In this document: positions 36,335-45,456 of the stretch, piece after piece
Position numbering within the stretch: position 1 is the first letter of the stretch
Layout of the letters: each line of letters opens with the position of its first letter
Assembly: GCF_000196495.1 (NCBI RefSeq)
Contig: NC_011312.1
Span: 248,001-312,000, forward strand
DNA from: Aliivibrio salmonicida LFI1238
GTDB taxonomy: Bacteria > Pseudomonadota > Gammaproteobacteria > Enterobacterales > Vibrionaceae
Direction of reading: 5' to 3'
DNA length: 64,000 nt
Notes under the pieces: model-generated
What the model saw: the letters and a program-made list of their open reading frames with translations, nothing else
The model's database searches: none
What the model was told of the DNA's origin: nothing
Translations under genes and position numbers: made by a program

Positions 36335-37116
36335 TATTCCTTGTTTGCTTTATTGTAGTCTCGTAGCCATAGATCAGCGTAACGATTGAACGTCACGCTA
36401 GCGCTTAGTGTTGCAAGTAGTAATCCGTGGCGGCCATCTAAAAAACCACGCTTTAAAATATACATACGGATAAAACAAAAGAATCCATGAAGAAAAGCAC
36501 CACTGAGTGAGCCTTTCTTTTTTCCTTCGCGTTGGTCGACCCAAGATTTTATATACATGACATTTTTTGCATTATATTGCTGCAAAGCATCGTATGTGAA
36601 ATGTAATAAGCGACCAGTTAAAGCGTTAACTTGAATATGGTTTGGAATAACGACACTTTCATGCACTAGAGAGTCGCTATATTGAGTTTCATCAGTTTTA
36701 TATAAACGAACAACCCAATCAGGAGACCAACCAGAGTGCTTAATAAATTTCCCAAACGCAGAGCTTGAGCGATTTATTTTATATGCGGTCTTTGTCTTGT
36801 TTGCTTTCACGGCAGCTAAAATTTCAGTTTTTAACTCTGGAGTGACTCTCTCATCGGCATCAAGCCATAATACATAATCTGAGGTAACGTGCTGTTGTGC
36901 TAATTGACGTTGTTTGCCAAACCCTGGCCACTCTTTATTTACAATAAATTTATCAGTAAATTCACGAGCAATTGTTTCAGTTGAATCAGTACTTCCTGAA
37001 TCCATTATCACAATTTCATCAACCCAATCAGCAACGGTATCAAGACAGGCTTTTAAATGTTTTGCTTCATTTTTAACAATAAGCGCAACCGCTAAGGTTG
37101 GAGAGGATGTTGTCAT
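36334..37116 (-). CDS. WaaE-like GT2 glycosyltransferase, LPS core
   Basis: 260 residues, GT-A fold. LAVALIVKNEAKHLKACLDT start, DSGSTDSTETIA, and the DxD region VLWLDADERVTP (about 87-98). It matches the WaaE/KdtX type, which adds glucose to heptose I in several Gram-negatives, and is next to coaD and waaA-type genes. Exact linkage inferred. It overlaps the neighbouring GT9 and GT4 genes by one base. Confidence 0.82.
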   Translation of the reverse strand: MTTSSPTLAVALIVKNEAKHLKACLDTVADWVDEIVIMDSGSTDSTETIAREFTDKFIVNKEWPGFGKQRQLAQQHVTSDYVLWLDADERVTPELKTEILAAVKANKTKTAYKINRSSSAFGKFIKHSGWSPDWVVRLYKTDETQYSDSLVHESVVIPNHIQVNALTGRLLHFTYDALQQYNAKNVMYIKSWVDQREGKKKGSLSGAFLHGFFCFIRMYILKRGFLDGRHGLLLATLSASVTFNRYADLWLRDYNKANKE

Positions 37117-38186
37117 TATTTTTTCCCTTCTTCGGTGCTGTTTAGGATGATTTCCAGTTGCTGAAATGAGCGGGCAACCATATCAAGCGTTATATCTTGC
37201 ATTATATGCTCGCCTTTAACGCGAGTGCTCCATTTTAGCTCATTAACAGGCTTATTTTGTTGTTGCGTTACATGTTGTTCATACACACTCACCACATAAG
37301 ATAAGCTATTATATGGCCCCGTGCGTTTAGGATTACTATGGCCATATAAGCCAATAACTGGTGTGGCTTGTGTTGTAGCGATATGTGCTGGGCCTGAATC
37401 CGGTGCAATTACTACCGTGGCTTTTTTTAATACTGCGGTTAACTGTTTTAATGAAGTCTTACCAATTAAATTAATAAGTGGAGAGTTGGCAAGTGATTCA
37501 ATACTGTCACCAAGTTGCTTTTCACGATCACTTGGCGAACCACAAAGTACCACTTGGTAGCCTTGTGTGGTTAACCAGTCAGATAATTGAGCATAGCGCT
37601 CAGTCAACCAATTACGCTCATCCTTACTGGCAGCAGGGGAAATCACCACATACGGCTTTTCTGCTGGAATATGTGAATTCACAAACGAAAAGTCATCGTC
37701 AGATAATGGAATATTCCAGGTTGGTTCACTTTTAGGCACACCAAGGTACTCAATAAAAGAGTAGAAGCTATCTAGAACATGCGCTGAGGCCGTATCTTCA
37801 ATTTTACGATTGGTAAAAAGCCATTGACCTTCTTTGGCGCGCTTGCGATTAAAACCGACTTTATATTTAGCTTTTATACCAATAGTTAACACACTAGCAC
37901 GTAACGCCAATTGCATATGAATCAGTGCATCAAAACGTTGGTTATTCAGCTGTGACCAAATTGCTTTCATCCCTTTTAATCCCAGTTTTTTATCAAACGG
38001 GATCACCGTAATACCAGGTAAATCATGAATTAATTGCGCTTCTATTTTTCCCACAATCCAAGTGATTTTGGTTGTCGGCCACTCTTTTTGAATCGCTTGA
38101 ACTGCCGCAACAGCATGACAAACATCACCAATAGCAGATAAGCGTAGAATACAGAGTGAGTTAGGGGCAGAAGTGAATAAAGCCAT
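37116..38186 (-). CDS. GT9-family heptosyltransferase (WaaC/OpsX-like)
   Basis: 356 residues from MALFTSAPNSLCILRLSAIG; an in-frame start 72 bases upstream is rejected because the GT9 motif ILRLSAIGDVCHAVAAVQAI normally sits close to the N-terminus. The C-terminal motif APDSGPAHIATTQATPVIGL (about 255-275) binds ADP-heptose. Probably adds the first heptose to Kdo. First gene of a four-gene operon running to coaD. Confidence 0.85.
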   Translation of the reverse strand: MALFTSAPNSLCILRLSAIGDVCHAVAAVQAIQKEWPTTKITWIVGKIEAQLIHDLPGITVIPFDKKLGLKGMKAIWSQLNNQRFDALIHMQLALRASVLTIGIKAKYKVGFNRKRAKEGQWLFTNRKIEDTASAHVLDSFYSFIEYLGVPKSEPTWNIPLSDDDFSFVNSHIPAEKPYVVISPAASKDERNWLTERYAQLSDWLTTQGYQVVLCGSPSDREKQLGDSIESLANSPLINLIGKTSLKQLTAVLKKATVVIAPDSGPAHIATTQATPVIGLYGHSNPKRTGPYNSLSYVVSVYEQHVTQQQNKPVNELKWSTRVKGEHIMQDITLDMVARSFQQLEIILNSTEEGKK

Positions 38187-38262
38187 AAAGATGTTTACCC
38201 AAAAAGAATGAGGTAGAATTATGCTATTAACGTTCATAAATGTAAAATGGCAGAGCAAGAAA

Positions 38263-38306
38263 GAGACTAGAAACTATACGCTGCGCTAACTAGAGGCTAT
38301 AAGAGC
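38263..38306. repeat. Dispersed palindromic repeat, copy D (one arm)
   Basis: GAGACTAGAAACTATACGCT then GCGCTAACTAGAGGCTATAAGAGC, a full left arm. After it come three heptamers close to GGTTCAG (38308-38331), also found inside copy F. The right arm is not found before the next repeat (E). Confidence 0.7.
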
Positions 38307-38347
38307 AGGGTTCAGGTCTCAGGATTCAGGGGTACTTGCTTTTAGCT

Positions 38348-38400
38348 CCTCCCCTTTATTGATATAGCTACTTAGCTATAAATGTTGATATAAGGGGAGG
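38348..38400. repeat. Nested hairpin with CCTCCCCTT / AAGGGGAGG arms
   Basis: CCTCCCCTT (38348-38356) pairs with AAGGGGAGG (38392-38400). Inside, TATAGCTA pairs with TAGCTATA around CT. Immediately after it, GGGAGGGG could compete for the C-rich arm. It fills the space between repeat copies D and E in the divergent gap upstream of kdkA. Confidence 0.6.
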
Positions 38401-38418
38401 TTGGGAGGGGTTGCTGGC

Positions 38419-38535
38419 GAGAAACTATACGCTTCGCTTCTAGAGACTATAAGAGCAGAGTTTAGAGGCATTTCGCTCTTGAACTTATAGTTTCTAGAAG
38501 CGAAGCGGTCTAGTTAGCGCAGCGTATAATCTCTA
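38419..38535. repeat. Dispersed palindromic repeat, copy E (complete)
   Basis: Both arms are present. Left arm: GAGAAACTATACGCTTCGCT then CTAGAGACTATAAGAGC. Right arm, reverse: TAGAGATTATACGCTGCGCT then AACTAGACCGCTTCGCTTCT and AGAAACTATAAG. The right arm has a module missing from the left. It lies just 26 bases before kdkA, so it may carry or hinder its promoter. Confidence 0.75.
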
Positions 38536-38561
38536 ATGTTTAATATTGGAGTACCTGTAAC

Positions 38562-39266
38562 ATGCAAAAAATCCAAACAACAAAACAAACCATTTGGTAT
38601 GACGACTCAATTCTTAGTGACTCACCAGAACAATGTTGTGATCCCGACTATTGGCAGCAACAAGATAAGGTAATTGGCTCAGCTCAAGGGCGAGGAACAA
38701 CTTGGTTTGTGGCATTAGATACTATGGATGCGGCACTGCGTCATTATCGCCGTGGTGGCTTGTTTGGAAAGCTAATTAAAGATCATTATATTTTTACTGG
38801 TTGGGAAAAAACACGCAGTTATCAAGAATTTCAGCTTCTCAATATTTTAATAGAAGCGGGTGTTAATGTACCAAAGCCCATTGCAGCTCGTTCGATTAAA
38901 CGCACTTTTTGCTACCAAGCCGATTTGTTAAGCGAGAAGATCCCTCATGCACGAGATTTAGTGGCTATTTTACAAGAAGAATCACTATCTAAAGAAATAT
39001 ATCAAAAAATAGGGGCTGAGATTGGTAAGATGCACACCGCACAAGTGAATCATACTGATTTAAATATTCATAATATTTTAATTGATGATAAAGAGAATGT
39101 TTGGATAATCGACTTTGATAAATGCTATCAACAAGAAGGTAGCGATTGGAAAGAAAGTAATTTATCTCGTTTGAATCGATCTTTTCATAAAGAAGTAAAC
39201 AAAAGACAGATAAAATGGTCGGAAGATGAGTGGCAACACTTGTTTTCGGGCTACAACACAATTTAA
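38562..39266 (+). CDS. kdkA: 3-deoxy-D-manno-octulosonic acid kinase
   Basis: 234 residues; phosphorylates Kdo of LPS. Kinase-like motifs: GRGTTWFVALDTMDAALRHYRRGG (about 45-68), catalytic loop HTDLNIHNILID (about 166-177) and DFDKC (about 187-191). The family is typical of vibrios and Pasteurellaceae, which carry a single phosphorylated Kdo. The start is the ATG at 38562. It is the first gene of the plus-strand part of the LPS locus. Confidence 0.93.
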   Translation: MQKIQTTKQTIWYDDSILSDSPEQCCDPDYWQQQDKVIGSAQGRGTTWFVALDTMDAALRHYRRGGLFGKLIKDHYIFTGWEKTRSYQEFQLLNILIEAGVNVPKPIAARSIKRTFCYQADLLSEKIPHARDLVAILQEESLSKEIYQKIGAEIGKMHTAQVNHTDLNIHNILIDDKENVWIIDFDKCYQQEGSDWKESNLSRLNRSFHKEVNKRQIKWSEDEWQHLFSGYNTI

Positions 39267-39298
39267 CCCATTTTTATTCACCCATTACAGCTGGATTC

Positions 39299-41152
39299 AT
39301 GATTTTGAATACATTGACATTTAAACAAAAACTTCACAGTCACGGTTGGTTTATTTTAATCAACAGTCTTATTGCGATGGCCATTGCTACTCGTTATTTT
39401 GCCTTCTTGCCAGAGATCCCAACGGACATACTTGGTTTTAGTTTTATTACTTCAGGCACCTTTAGCCAAATGGTATTACTAGTGGGATTAATCGGTCTGG
39501 TTGCTTTGCCTGCTCTAGCAATTCGTCCTGCAAAAATACGTAATGGGTTGCAAGCATTAATCGCCTCTATTTGTATTGCGACGTTATTTATTGATATCTT
39601 AGTGTTTGCTCAATACCGATTCCACATTAATGCCGTTGTTCTTGAATTGGTGCTTTCTGGTCAAGTAGTAAGCTTTCCACTCATTACATGGGTAACGGTT
39701 ATTGGTGGAGTAATTGCTCTGGTTGTTGGTCAATACCTTTTGATCTCTTGGTTAGAAAAACCAGCCGCAATAACTCAGCACAAATTGGGTCGTAAATTTG
39801 CACTTATAACGTTCTTCGCATTATTAGCAACCCACGGAATTCATATTTGGGCTGCAGCGAACGCCTACCAACCCGTGACAACAGTAAAACGTTATTTACC
39901 TGCTTTTTACCCTGCAACATCAACAAGCATGATGAAAAAATATGGCTGGGTAAATGAAGAAGCCATTGCTCAACAAAAAGCGATGAAGCTAAATCGTAAA
40001 AGTGATTTAAATTATCCGCTTGCACCATTACAAAAAGAAGCGGTTGAAAAGCCAATTAATATTATGATTTTGACTGTTGATTCATGGCGCGCAGATACCT
40101 TTAACGCAGAAAATACGCCAAACATGTGGGAATACGCGCAATCAGGCGTGATTTTTAATAATCACATCGCAACAGGTAATGCGACACGTACGGGTATCTT
40201 TGGATTGTTCTATGGCATTCCAGGCACGTATTGGCACGGCTTCTTAGCTAACCAGAAAACACCTGCGTTAATTGATCGCCTACAAGAACTCAATTATGAC
40301 ATGGGAATATTCACAGCAGCACAGCTAGAAAAGCCTGAATTTAACCAGACTGTCTTTAAAAACATTCCAAATTTACGCATTAAATCAGAAGGTGGCTCGC
40401 CATCAGAACTAGATAAAGATCTAACTAAAGATTGGCTAGAGTGGTACAGCAAGCGTGATACCTCTAAACCTGCATTCTCATTCTTATTCTATGATGCACC
40501 GCATGGGTATGATTTCCCTAAAGATTATGCACATCGATATGAGCCAATGCTAGATGAGATTAATTATTTAGAATTGAGTAATGATAGCGATCCAACGCCT
40601 TTCTTTAATCGCTATAAAACGAGTGTACATTTTGTTGATAGTGTAGCAAAACAAGTATTAGATAAACTAAAAGAAACGGGTGATTTAGAAAATACGTTAG
40701 TGATTATTACGGGTGACCACGGTCAAGAAATGAATGATAACCGCATGAATTTCTGGGGTCATAATAGTAACTTTACAGACGCTCAGGTGAAGGTTCCGTT
40801 TGCTATATTTGGGCCAAAGATAAATGGTAAAGCGTTAGATTGGACGGCAGATGATTTAACTAGCCACCAAGATGTCGTTCCAACCTTGATGAAAAACTAC
40901 TTAGGTGTAACAAACAACATTAAAGATTACTCAGTAGGTGAAGATCTATTAGGCAAGCATGTTGATCGTAATTGGATCATGACTTCAAACTACAGTGGTT
41001 ATGCAATTATTGATAAAGAGTCGATTTTAGAAGTTGGTGCAACAGGACAATATCAATTGTTAGATAAGACTAACCGTCCAATGAAAGATGCTGAATTAAA
41101 TTATCAACATCTTCAAGAAGCATTAGAGCAGATTAGTCGATTTAGTAAGTAG
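39299..41152 (+). CDS. PbgA/YejM-like inner-membrane sulfatase-fold protein
   Basis: 617 residues from MILNTLTFKQKLHSHGWF; an in-frame start at 39230 would overlap kdkA and is rejected. Five hydrophobic segments (DUF3413) in about the first 190 residues, with the PbgA-type YQPVTTVKRYLPAFYP linker. A periplasmic alkaline-phosphatase-like domain follows: MILTVDSWRADTF (about 246), TGNATRTGIFGLFYGIPGT, and TGDHGQEMNDN. The family includes the LpxC-control protein PbgA/LapC. The location inside the LPS locus suggests a sensing or phosphoethanolamine-type role, not proven. Confidence 0.8.
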   Translation: MILNTLTFKQKLHSHGWFILINSLIAMAIATRYFAFLPEIPTDILGFSFITSGTFSQMVLLVGLIGLVALPALAIRPAKIRNGLQALIASICIATLFIDILVFAQYRFHINAVVLELVLSGQVVSFPLITWVTVIGGVIALVVGQYLLISWLEKPAAITQHKLGRKFALITFFALLATHGIHIWAAANAYQPVTTVKRYLPAFYPATSTSMMKKYGWVNEEAIAQQKAMKLNRKSDLNYPLAPLQKEAVEKPINIMILTVDSWRADTFNAENTPNMWEYAQSGVIFNNHIATGNATRTGIFGLFYGIPGTYWHGFLANQKTPALIDRLQELNYDMGIFTAAQLEKPEFNQTVFKNIPNLRIKSEGGSPSELDKDLTKDWLEWYSKRDTSKPAFSFLFYDAPHGYDFPKDYAHRYEPMLDEINYLELSNDSDPTPFFNRYKTSVHFVDSVAKQVLDKLKETGDLENTLVIITGDHGQEMNDNRMNFWGHNSNFTDAQVKVPFAIFGPKINGKALDWTADDLTSHQDVVPTLMKNYLGVTNNIKDYSVGEDLLGKHVDRNWIMTSNYSGYAIIDKESILEVGATGQYQLLDKTNRPMKDAELNYQHLQEALEQISRFSK

Positions 41153-41173
41153 ATTTTAGATTAAAGGATAAAT

Positions 41174-42265
41174 ATGAATATTTTAGTCACCGGCGGCGCA
41201 GGTTTTATTGGCTCAGCAGTTATTCGCCACATTATCAGCAATACATCAAACTCTGTCATCAATGTTGATTCTCTTACCTACGCAGGAAATCTAGAGTCTT
41301 TGAGTCAGGTTGAAGCATCAGATCGTTATTCATTTGAACACGTTGATATCTGTAATCGCACTGAACTTGACCGTATTTTTTCTGAATATCAACCTGATGC
41401 AGTCATGCACCTAGCTGCTGAGTCACATGTAGATCGCTCAATAGATGGCCCTGCTGCGTTCATTGAAACTAATATTGTCGGTACTTATACTTTACTTGAA
41501 GCAACGCGTGCCTATTGGAATTTGTTAGCTGATGATAAAAAGCAAGCCTTTCGTTTTCACCATATATCAACGGATGAAGTGTATGGTGATTTAGAAGGTA
41601 CAGATGATTTGTTTACCGAAACAACCCCTTATGAGCCATCAAGCCCTTATTCCGCGTCTAAAGCTTCTTCAGATCATTTAGTTCGTGCATGGCAACGTAC
41701 TTATGGCCTACCAACAGTTATTACTAATTGTTCAAATAACTATGGGCCATATCATTTCCCTGAAAAGCTGATCCCATTAATGATTTTAAATGCCTTAGAA
41801 GGTAAGTATTTACCTGTTTATGGCAATGGAATGCAAATTCGAGACTGGTTGTTTGTAGAAGACCATGCTCGCGCGCTATATAAAGTCGTTACTGAAGGTG
41901 AGATTGGCGAAACCTACAATATTGGTGGTCATAACGAAAAAGCCAATATTGAAGTAGTTAAGACCATTTGCTCATTACTTGAAGAGTTAGTGCCGAACAA
42001 ACCTGAAGGTGTTGCTCAGTACCTTGATTTAATTACCTACGTAACAGACCGCCCTGGTCATGATGTTCGTTATGCTATTGATGCTTCAAAAATTGAGCAT
42101 GAATTAGGGTGGAAACCAGAAGAGAGCTTTGAATCAGGGATCCGAAAAACCGTTCAATGGTATTTAGACAATAAACAATGGTGGTCACGCGTCCTTGATG
42201 GGTCTTATGCAGGAGAACGTTTAGGCGTATCAAGTGAACAGGTTGTACATAAGGAAATTAGATAA
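41174..42265 (+). CDS. rmlB: dTDP-glucose 4,6-dehydratase
   Basis: 363 residues. NAD-binding TGGAGFIGSAVIR (about 6-18), catalytic YSASKASSD (YxxxK, about 163-171), and VDRSIDGPAAFIETN with TDEVYGDLEG. Converts dTDP-glucose to dTDP-4-keto-6-deoxyglucose, the branch point to rhamnose and Fuc4N. Its stop overlaps the rmlA start (TAATG), so the two are coupled. Confidence 0.97.
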   Translation: MNILVTGGAGFIGSAVIRHIISNTSNSVINVDSLTYAGNLESLSQVEASDRYSFEHVDICNRTELDRIFSEYQPDAVMHLAAESHVDRSIDGPAAFIETNIVGTYTLLEATRAYWNLLADDKKQAFRFHHISTDEVYGDLEGTDDLFTETTPYEPSSPYSASKASSDHLVRAWQRTYGLPTVITNCSNNYGPYHFPEKLIPLMILNALEGKYLPVYGNGMQIRDWLFVEDHARALYKVVTEGEIGETYNIGGHNEKANIEVVKTICSLLEELVPNKPEGVAQYLDLITYVTDRPGHDVRYAIDASKIEHELGWKPEESFESGIRKTVQWYLDNKQWWSRVLDGSYAGERLGVSSEQVVHKEIR

Positions 42266-43149
42266 TGAAAGGGATTGTTTTAGCCGGAGGCTCAGGCACA
42301 CGCCTATATCCATTAACTCGTGGAGTATCAAAGCAGTTATTACCTATTTACGACAAACCAATGGTGTTTTATCCGATATCGACATTAATGCTCGCCGGTA
42401 TTAAAGATATTTTAATTATCACTACTCCAGAAGATAACGCAGGTTTTAAACGCTTATTAGGCGATGGCTCTGATTTTGGGATTAACCTTGAATACGCAAT
42501 TCAACCAAGCCCTGATGGTTTAGCTCAAGCTTTTATTATTGGCGAAGAGTTCATTGGTGATGACCCAGTCTGCTTAGTACTTGGTGATAATATTTTCTAT
42601 GGTCAATCTTTCTCTAAAACGTTAAAGAATGCGGCTTCACGTGACTTAGGTGCCACCGTATTTGGTTATCAAGTAAAAGACCCAGAGCGTTTTGGTGTGG
42701 TTGAGTTTGATGAAAAAATGAAAGCAATCTCAATTGAAGAAAAGCCACTAAAACCTAAATCGAATTATGCGGTGACAGGATTATACTTTTACGATAACCG
42801 CGTAGTTGAAATGGCAAAACAAGTTAAGCCTTCTCATCGTGGTGAGCTTGAAATTACCACGCTTAATGAAATGTATCTTAACGATGGTTCTCTTAATGTT
42901 GAATTATTAGCTCGTGGCTTTGCGTGGCTAGATACAGGGACTCATGAGAGTCTGCATGAAGCCTCTTCATTTGTGCAAACCATTGAGCATATACAAGGCT
43001 TAAAAGTGGCGTGTTTAGAAGAAATATCATGGCGTAATGGTTGGTTATCAGATGAGCAAATATTAGATCTCGCAACCCCGATGATGAAGAATGAGTATGG
43101 CCAATATTTAACCCGATTAATTAACGATAATAAACAGAAAGAATTATAA
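42265..43149 (+). CDS. rmlA: Glucose-1-phosphate thymidylyltransferase
   Basis: 294 residues. GGSGTRLYPLT (about 8-18), metal site LGDNIFYG (about 108-115), and EKPLKPKSNYAVTGLYFYD. Makes dTDP-glucose for rmlB. Overlaps rmlD by one base. Confidence 0.97.
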   Translation: MKGIVLAGGSGTRLYPLTRGVSKQLLPIYDKPMVFYPISTLMLAGIKDILIITTPEDNAGFKRLLGDGSDFGINLEYAIQPSPDGLAQAFIIGEEFIGDDPVCLVLGDNIFYGQSFSKTLKNAASRDLGATVFGYQVKDPERFGVVEFDEKMKAISIEEKPLKPKSNYAVTGLYFYDNRVVEMAKQVKPSHRGELEITTLNEMYLNDGSLNVELLARGFAWLDTGTHESLHEASSFVQTIEHIQGLKVACLEEISWRNGWLSDEQILDLATPMMKNEYGQYLTRLINDNKQKEL

Positions 43150-44048
43150 TGCTAAAGGTCCTTATTACAGGTGCAACCGGGCAAGTCGGTAGTCATTTAA
43201 CTCTCTTATTAACGGGAAGAGCTCAACTGCTCGCGGTCGATAGGTCTGAATTAGATATCACCGATGAGAGTGCTGTGAACGCTATAGTTACAGAATTTCA
43301 GCCTGATTTTATTATTAACGCAGCAGATCATACCGCCGTTGATAAAGCATAAGAGTAAGTGGAAAGCTCTTATGCGATTAATGAACTCGGTCCTCGTTAT
43401 TTAGCACAAGCTTCTGCACAAATTGGAGCAACCATACTTCATATTTCTACCGATTATGTATTTGAGGGAAATAAGCAAGGTTGCTACAGTGAAACCGATG
43501 TCACAAACCCACAAGGTGTATATGGGCTGAGTAAACTCGCTGGCGAAAAAGCAGTGATAGCAGAAAATGCTAAACATATTATTTTAAGAACGGCGTGGGT
43601 TTTTGGTGAGCAAGGTAATAATTTTGTCAAAACTATGCTGCGTTTAGGGGCTGGTCGAGAGGCATTAAGCATTGTTGGTGATCAATTTGGTGGGCCAACT
43701 TATGCAAAAGACATTGCGGCCACCTTAATTAACATCATGATGCAGCTAGCAGAGAACACAGCAGAAGTAGATGAGAATAAGTATTATGGTATTTACCATT
43801 ATTCAGGCTTACCTCATGTAAGTTGGTATGAATTTGCCCGCACCATTTTTGCAAAAGCCCAAGAGCAAAAAGTACTAGATTCAATACCTACACTCTGCTC
43901 TATTTCAACAGCTGAATATCCGACACCGGCTAAACGACCGACAAACTCAACGATGAATACCTCTAAAATTACCGATACTTTTAGTATTCAAGCAAGTAAC
44001 TGGACTACGGCCTTGGATAATCTTCAAGTTTATAAAGATAAGGGATAA
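43149..44048 (+). pseudogene. rmlD: dTDP-4-dehydrorhamnose reductase with two in-frame stops
   Basis: A 299-codon frame that is complete except for TAA at codons 68 and 70 (43350-43352, 43356-43358), separated by one GAG. Before the stops: TGATGQVGSHL and the ADHTAVDKA motif. After them, in the same frame: ESSYAINELGPRYLAQ, ISTDYVFEGN, YGLSKLAGEK (YxxxK) and RTAWVFGEQGNNFVKTM. The normal sequence after VDKA is an acidic stretch, so single-base changes to TAA from GAA or CAA are likely. Without suppression, dTDP-L-rhamnose cannot be finished. Confidence 0.9.
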
Positions 44049-44058
44049 GAAACGAATC

Positions 44059-44616
44059 ATGAACGTTATAGATACCAATATTCCTGATGTAAAAATATTC
44101 GAGCCAACGGTGTTTGGGGATGAACGTGGGTTTTTCATGGAAACATGGAGCCAGAAGAAGTTTGAAGAATTAGTGACGGGAAAACCAACTCAGTTTGTAC
44201 AAGATAACCATTCAAAATCTAAAAAAGGGATTTTGCGTGGCTTGCATTACCAAACAGAAAACACCCAAGGGAAACTAGTACGTGTAGTTTCAGGAGAGGT
44301 GTTTGATGTAGTGGTTGATATTCGTGAAAATTCCCCAACCTTTGGTCAATGGGTTGGCACTTATCTTTCTGCTGAAAACAAACATCAACTCTGGGTGCCA
44401 GAAGGCTTTGCTCATGGTTTTTATGTGACAAGTGAAGACGCTGAGTTTGTCTATAAATGCACGGATTATTATAACCCAAAATCAGAAATCTCAATTGCTT
44501 GGGATGATAAGGCTATTGGTATTGAATGGCCAATCACGACTCCACCTCAATTATCTGAGAAAGATAAAAATGCGATGATATTATCTCAAGTCACACCCAT
44601 AAAGCAGGAGGACTAG
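44059..44616 (+). CDS. rmlC: dTDP-4-dehydrorhamnose 3,5-epimerase
   Basis: 185 residues of the RmlC cupin family. Catalytic HSKSKKGILRGLHYQ (about 54-68), with LWVPEGFAHGF (about 113-123) and FVYKCTDYYNP. Acts before RmlD in rhamnose synthesis. Intact, although rmlD is broken. Confidence 0.96.
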   Translation: MNVIDTNIPDVKIFEPTVFGDERGFFMETWSQKKFEELVTGKPTQFVQDNHSKSKKGILRGLHYQTENTQGKLVRVVSGEVFDVVVDIRENSPTFGQWVGTYLSAENKHQLWVPEGFAHGFYVTSEDAEFVYKCTDYYNPKSEISIAWDDKAIGIEWPITTPPQLSEKDKNAMILSQVTPIKQED

Positions 44617-45456
44617 ATGCTAAAACCAAAAGCCTCTTTAATTATTGCATTTTATAACAATACAGTATGCTTAGAGTTAATATTTAAAGCCTTATCTACT
44701 CAAACGGAATCCAATTTTGAAGTGATTATCGCGGATGATGGTTCAAAGCAAGAAGCTATTGATTTCATTAATACCCGTAAAGAATCCTTACCTTTTACCG
44801 TTAAGCATGTGTGGCATGAAGATAAAGGTTTTAGAAAGAATCGTATCCTTAATCATGCAGTGCTCAAATCCAGTAGTGATTACTTGATCATTATTGATGG
44901 TGATTGTATCCCAGAAAAGCACTTTATTGAGGATCACTTTAATAATGCAGAAAAAGGGCGTAGCTTAAGTGGTCGTCGAGTTGAACTCCCAGAGCTGTAT
45001 ACTCAACGAGTTATGAATAGCGTATCTCCAGGAGCATTTTTTAGTGAAAATAAGCTAGAAATTTTAATACGGTACATGTTATCTAATGGAGATAAACAAA
45101 CAAAAGGTCGCCATATTGAAAAAGGCCTTAGATTTGCTAAGCTGTGGCAACAATCTCTGTTTAAAGGAAAGAAAGCCAAAGCGATTTTAGGTTGTAACTT
45201 CTCATTATTTAAAGAAGATTTATTAAAAATAAACGGCTTTGATATGAGATATGAAGCGCCAGCAGTAGGTGAAGACAGTGATGTTGACTATCGACTAAAC
45301 TTAGTCGGTGTTACCAATAAATCTCTCAATGGACTTGCCGTACAAATCCATTTGTACCATCCATGGTTAGATAGAGTTTCGGGTAATTGGGATATTCTCA
45401 GAGATACCATGAAGCATGAGAGGTATTGGGCTGATAGTGGTATTAATGATTGTTAA
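44617..45456 (+). CDS. GT2-family glycosyltransferase
   Basis: 279 residues. GT-A: ASLIIAFYNNTVCLELIFKA (about 5-24), ADDGSK, DGDCIPEKHFIE (DxD, about 92-103), and a galactosyltransferase-type C-terminal GEDSDVDYRLN (about 218). Resembles chondroitin-synthase-like transferases. Good candidate for the rhamnosyltransferase, as it directly follows rmlC. That assignment is by position only. The 3' end overlaps the convergent wecD remnant by 14 bases. Confidence 0.78.
   Translation: MLKPKASLIIAFYNNTVCLELIFKALSTQTESNFEVIIADDGSKQEAIDFINTRKESLPFTVKHVWHEDKGFRKNRILNHAVLKSSSDYLIIIDGDCIPEKHFIEDHFNNAEKGRSLSGRRVELPELYTQRVMNSVSPGAFFSENKLEILIRYMLSNGDKQTKGRHIEKGLRFAKLWQQSLFKGKKAKAILGCNFSLFKEDLLKINGFDMRYEAPAVGEDSDVDYRLNLVGVTNKSLNGLAVQIHLYHPWLDRVSGNWDILRDTMKHERYWADSGINDC

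Noticed and set aside
38259..38561. JUMPstart/ops element for RfaH in front of the LPS genes
   Set aside because: GGCGGTAG was looked for in the gap before kdkA and not found.
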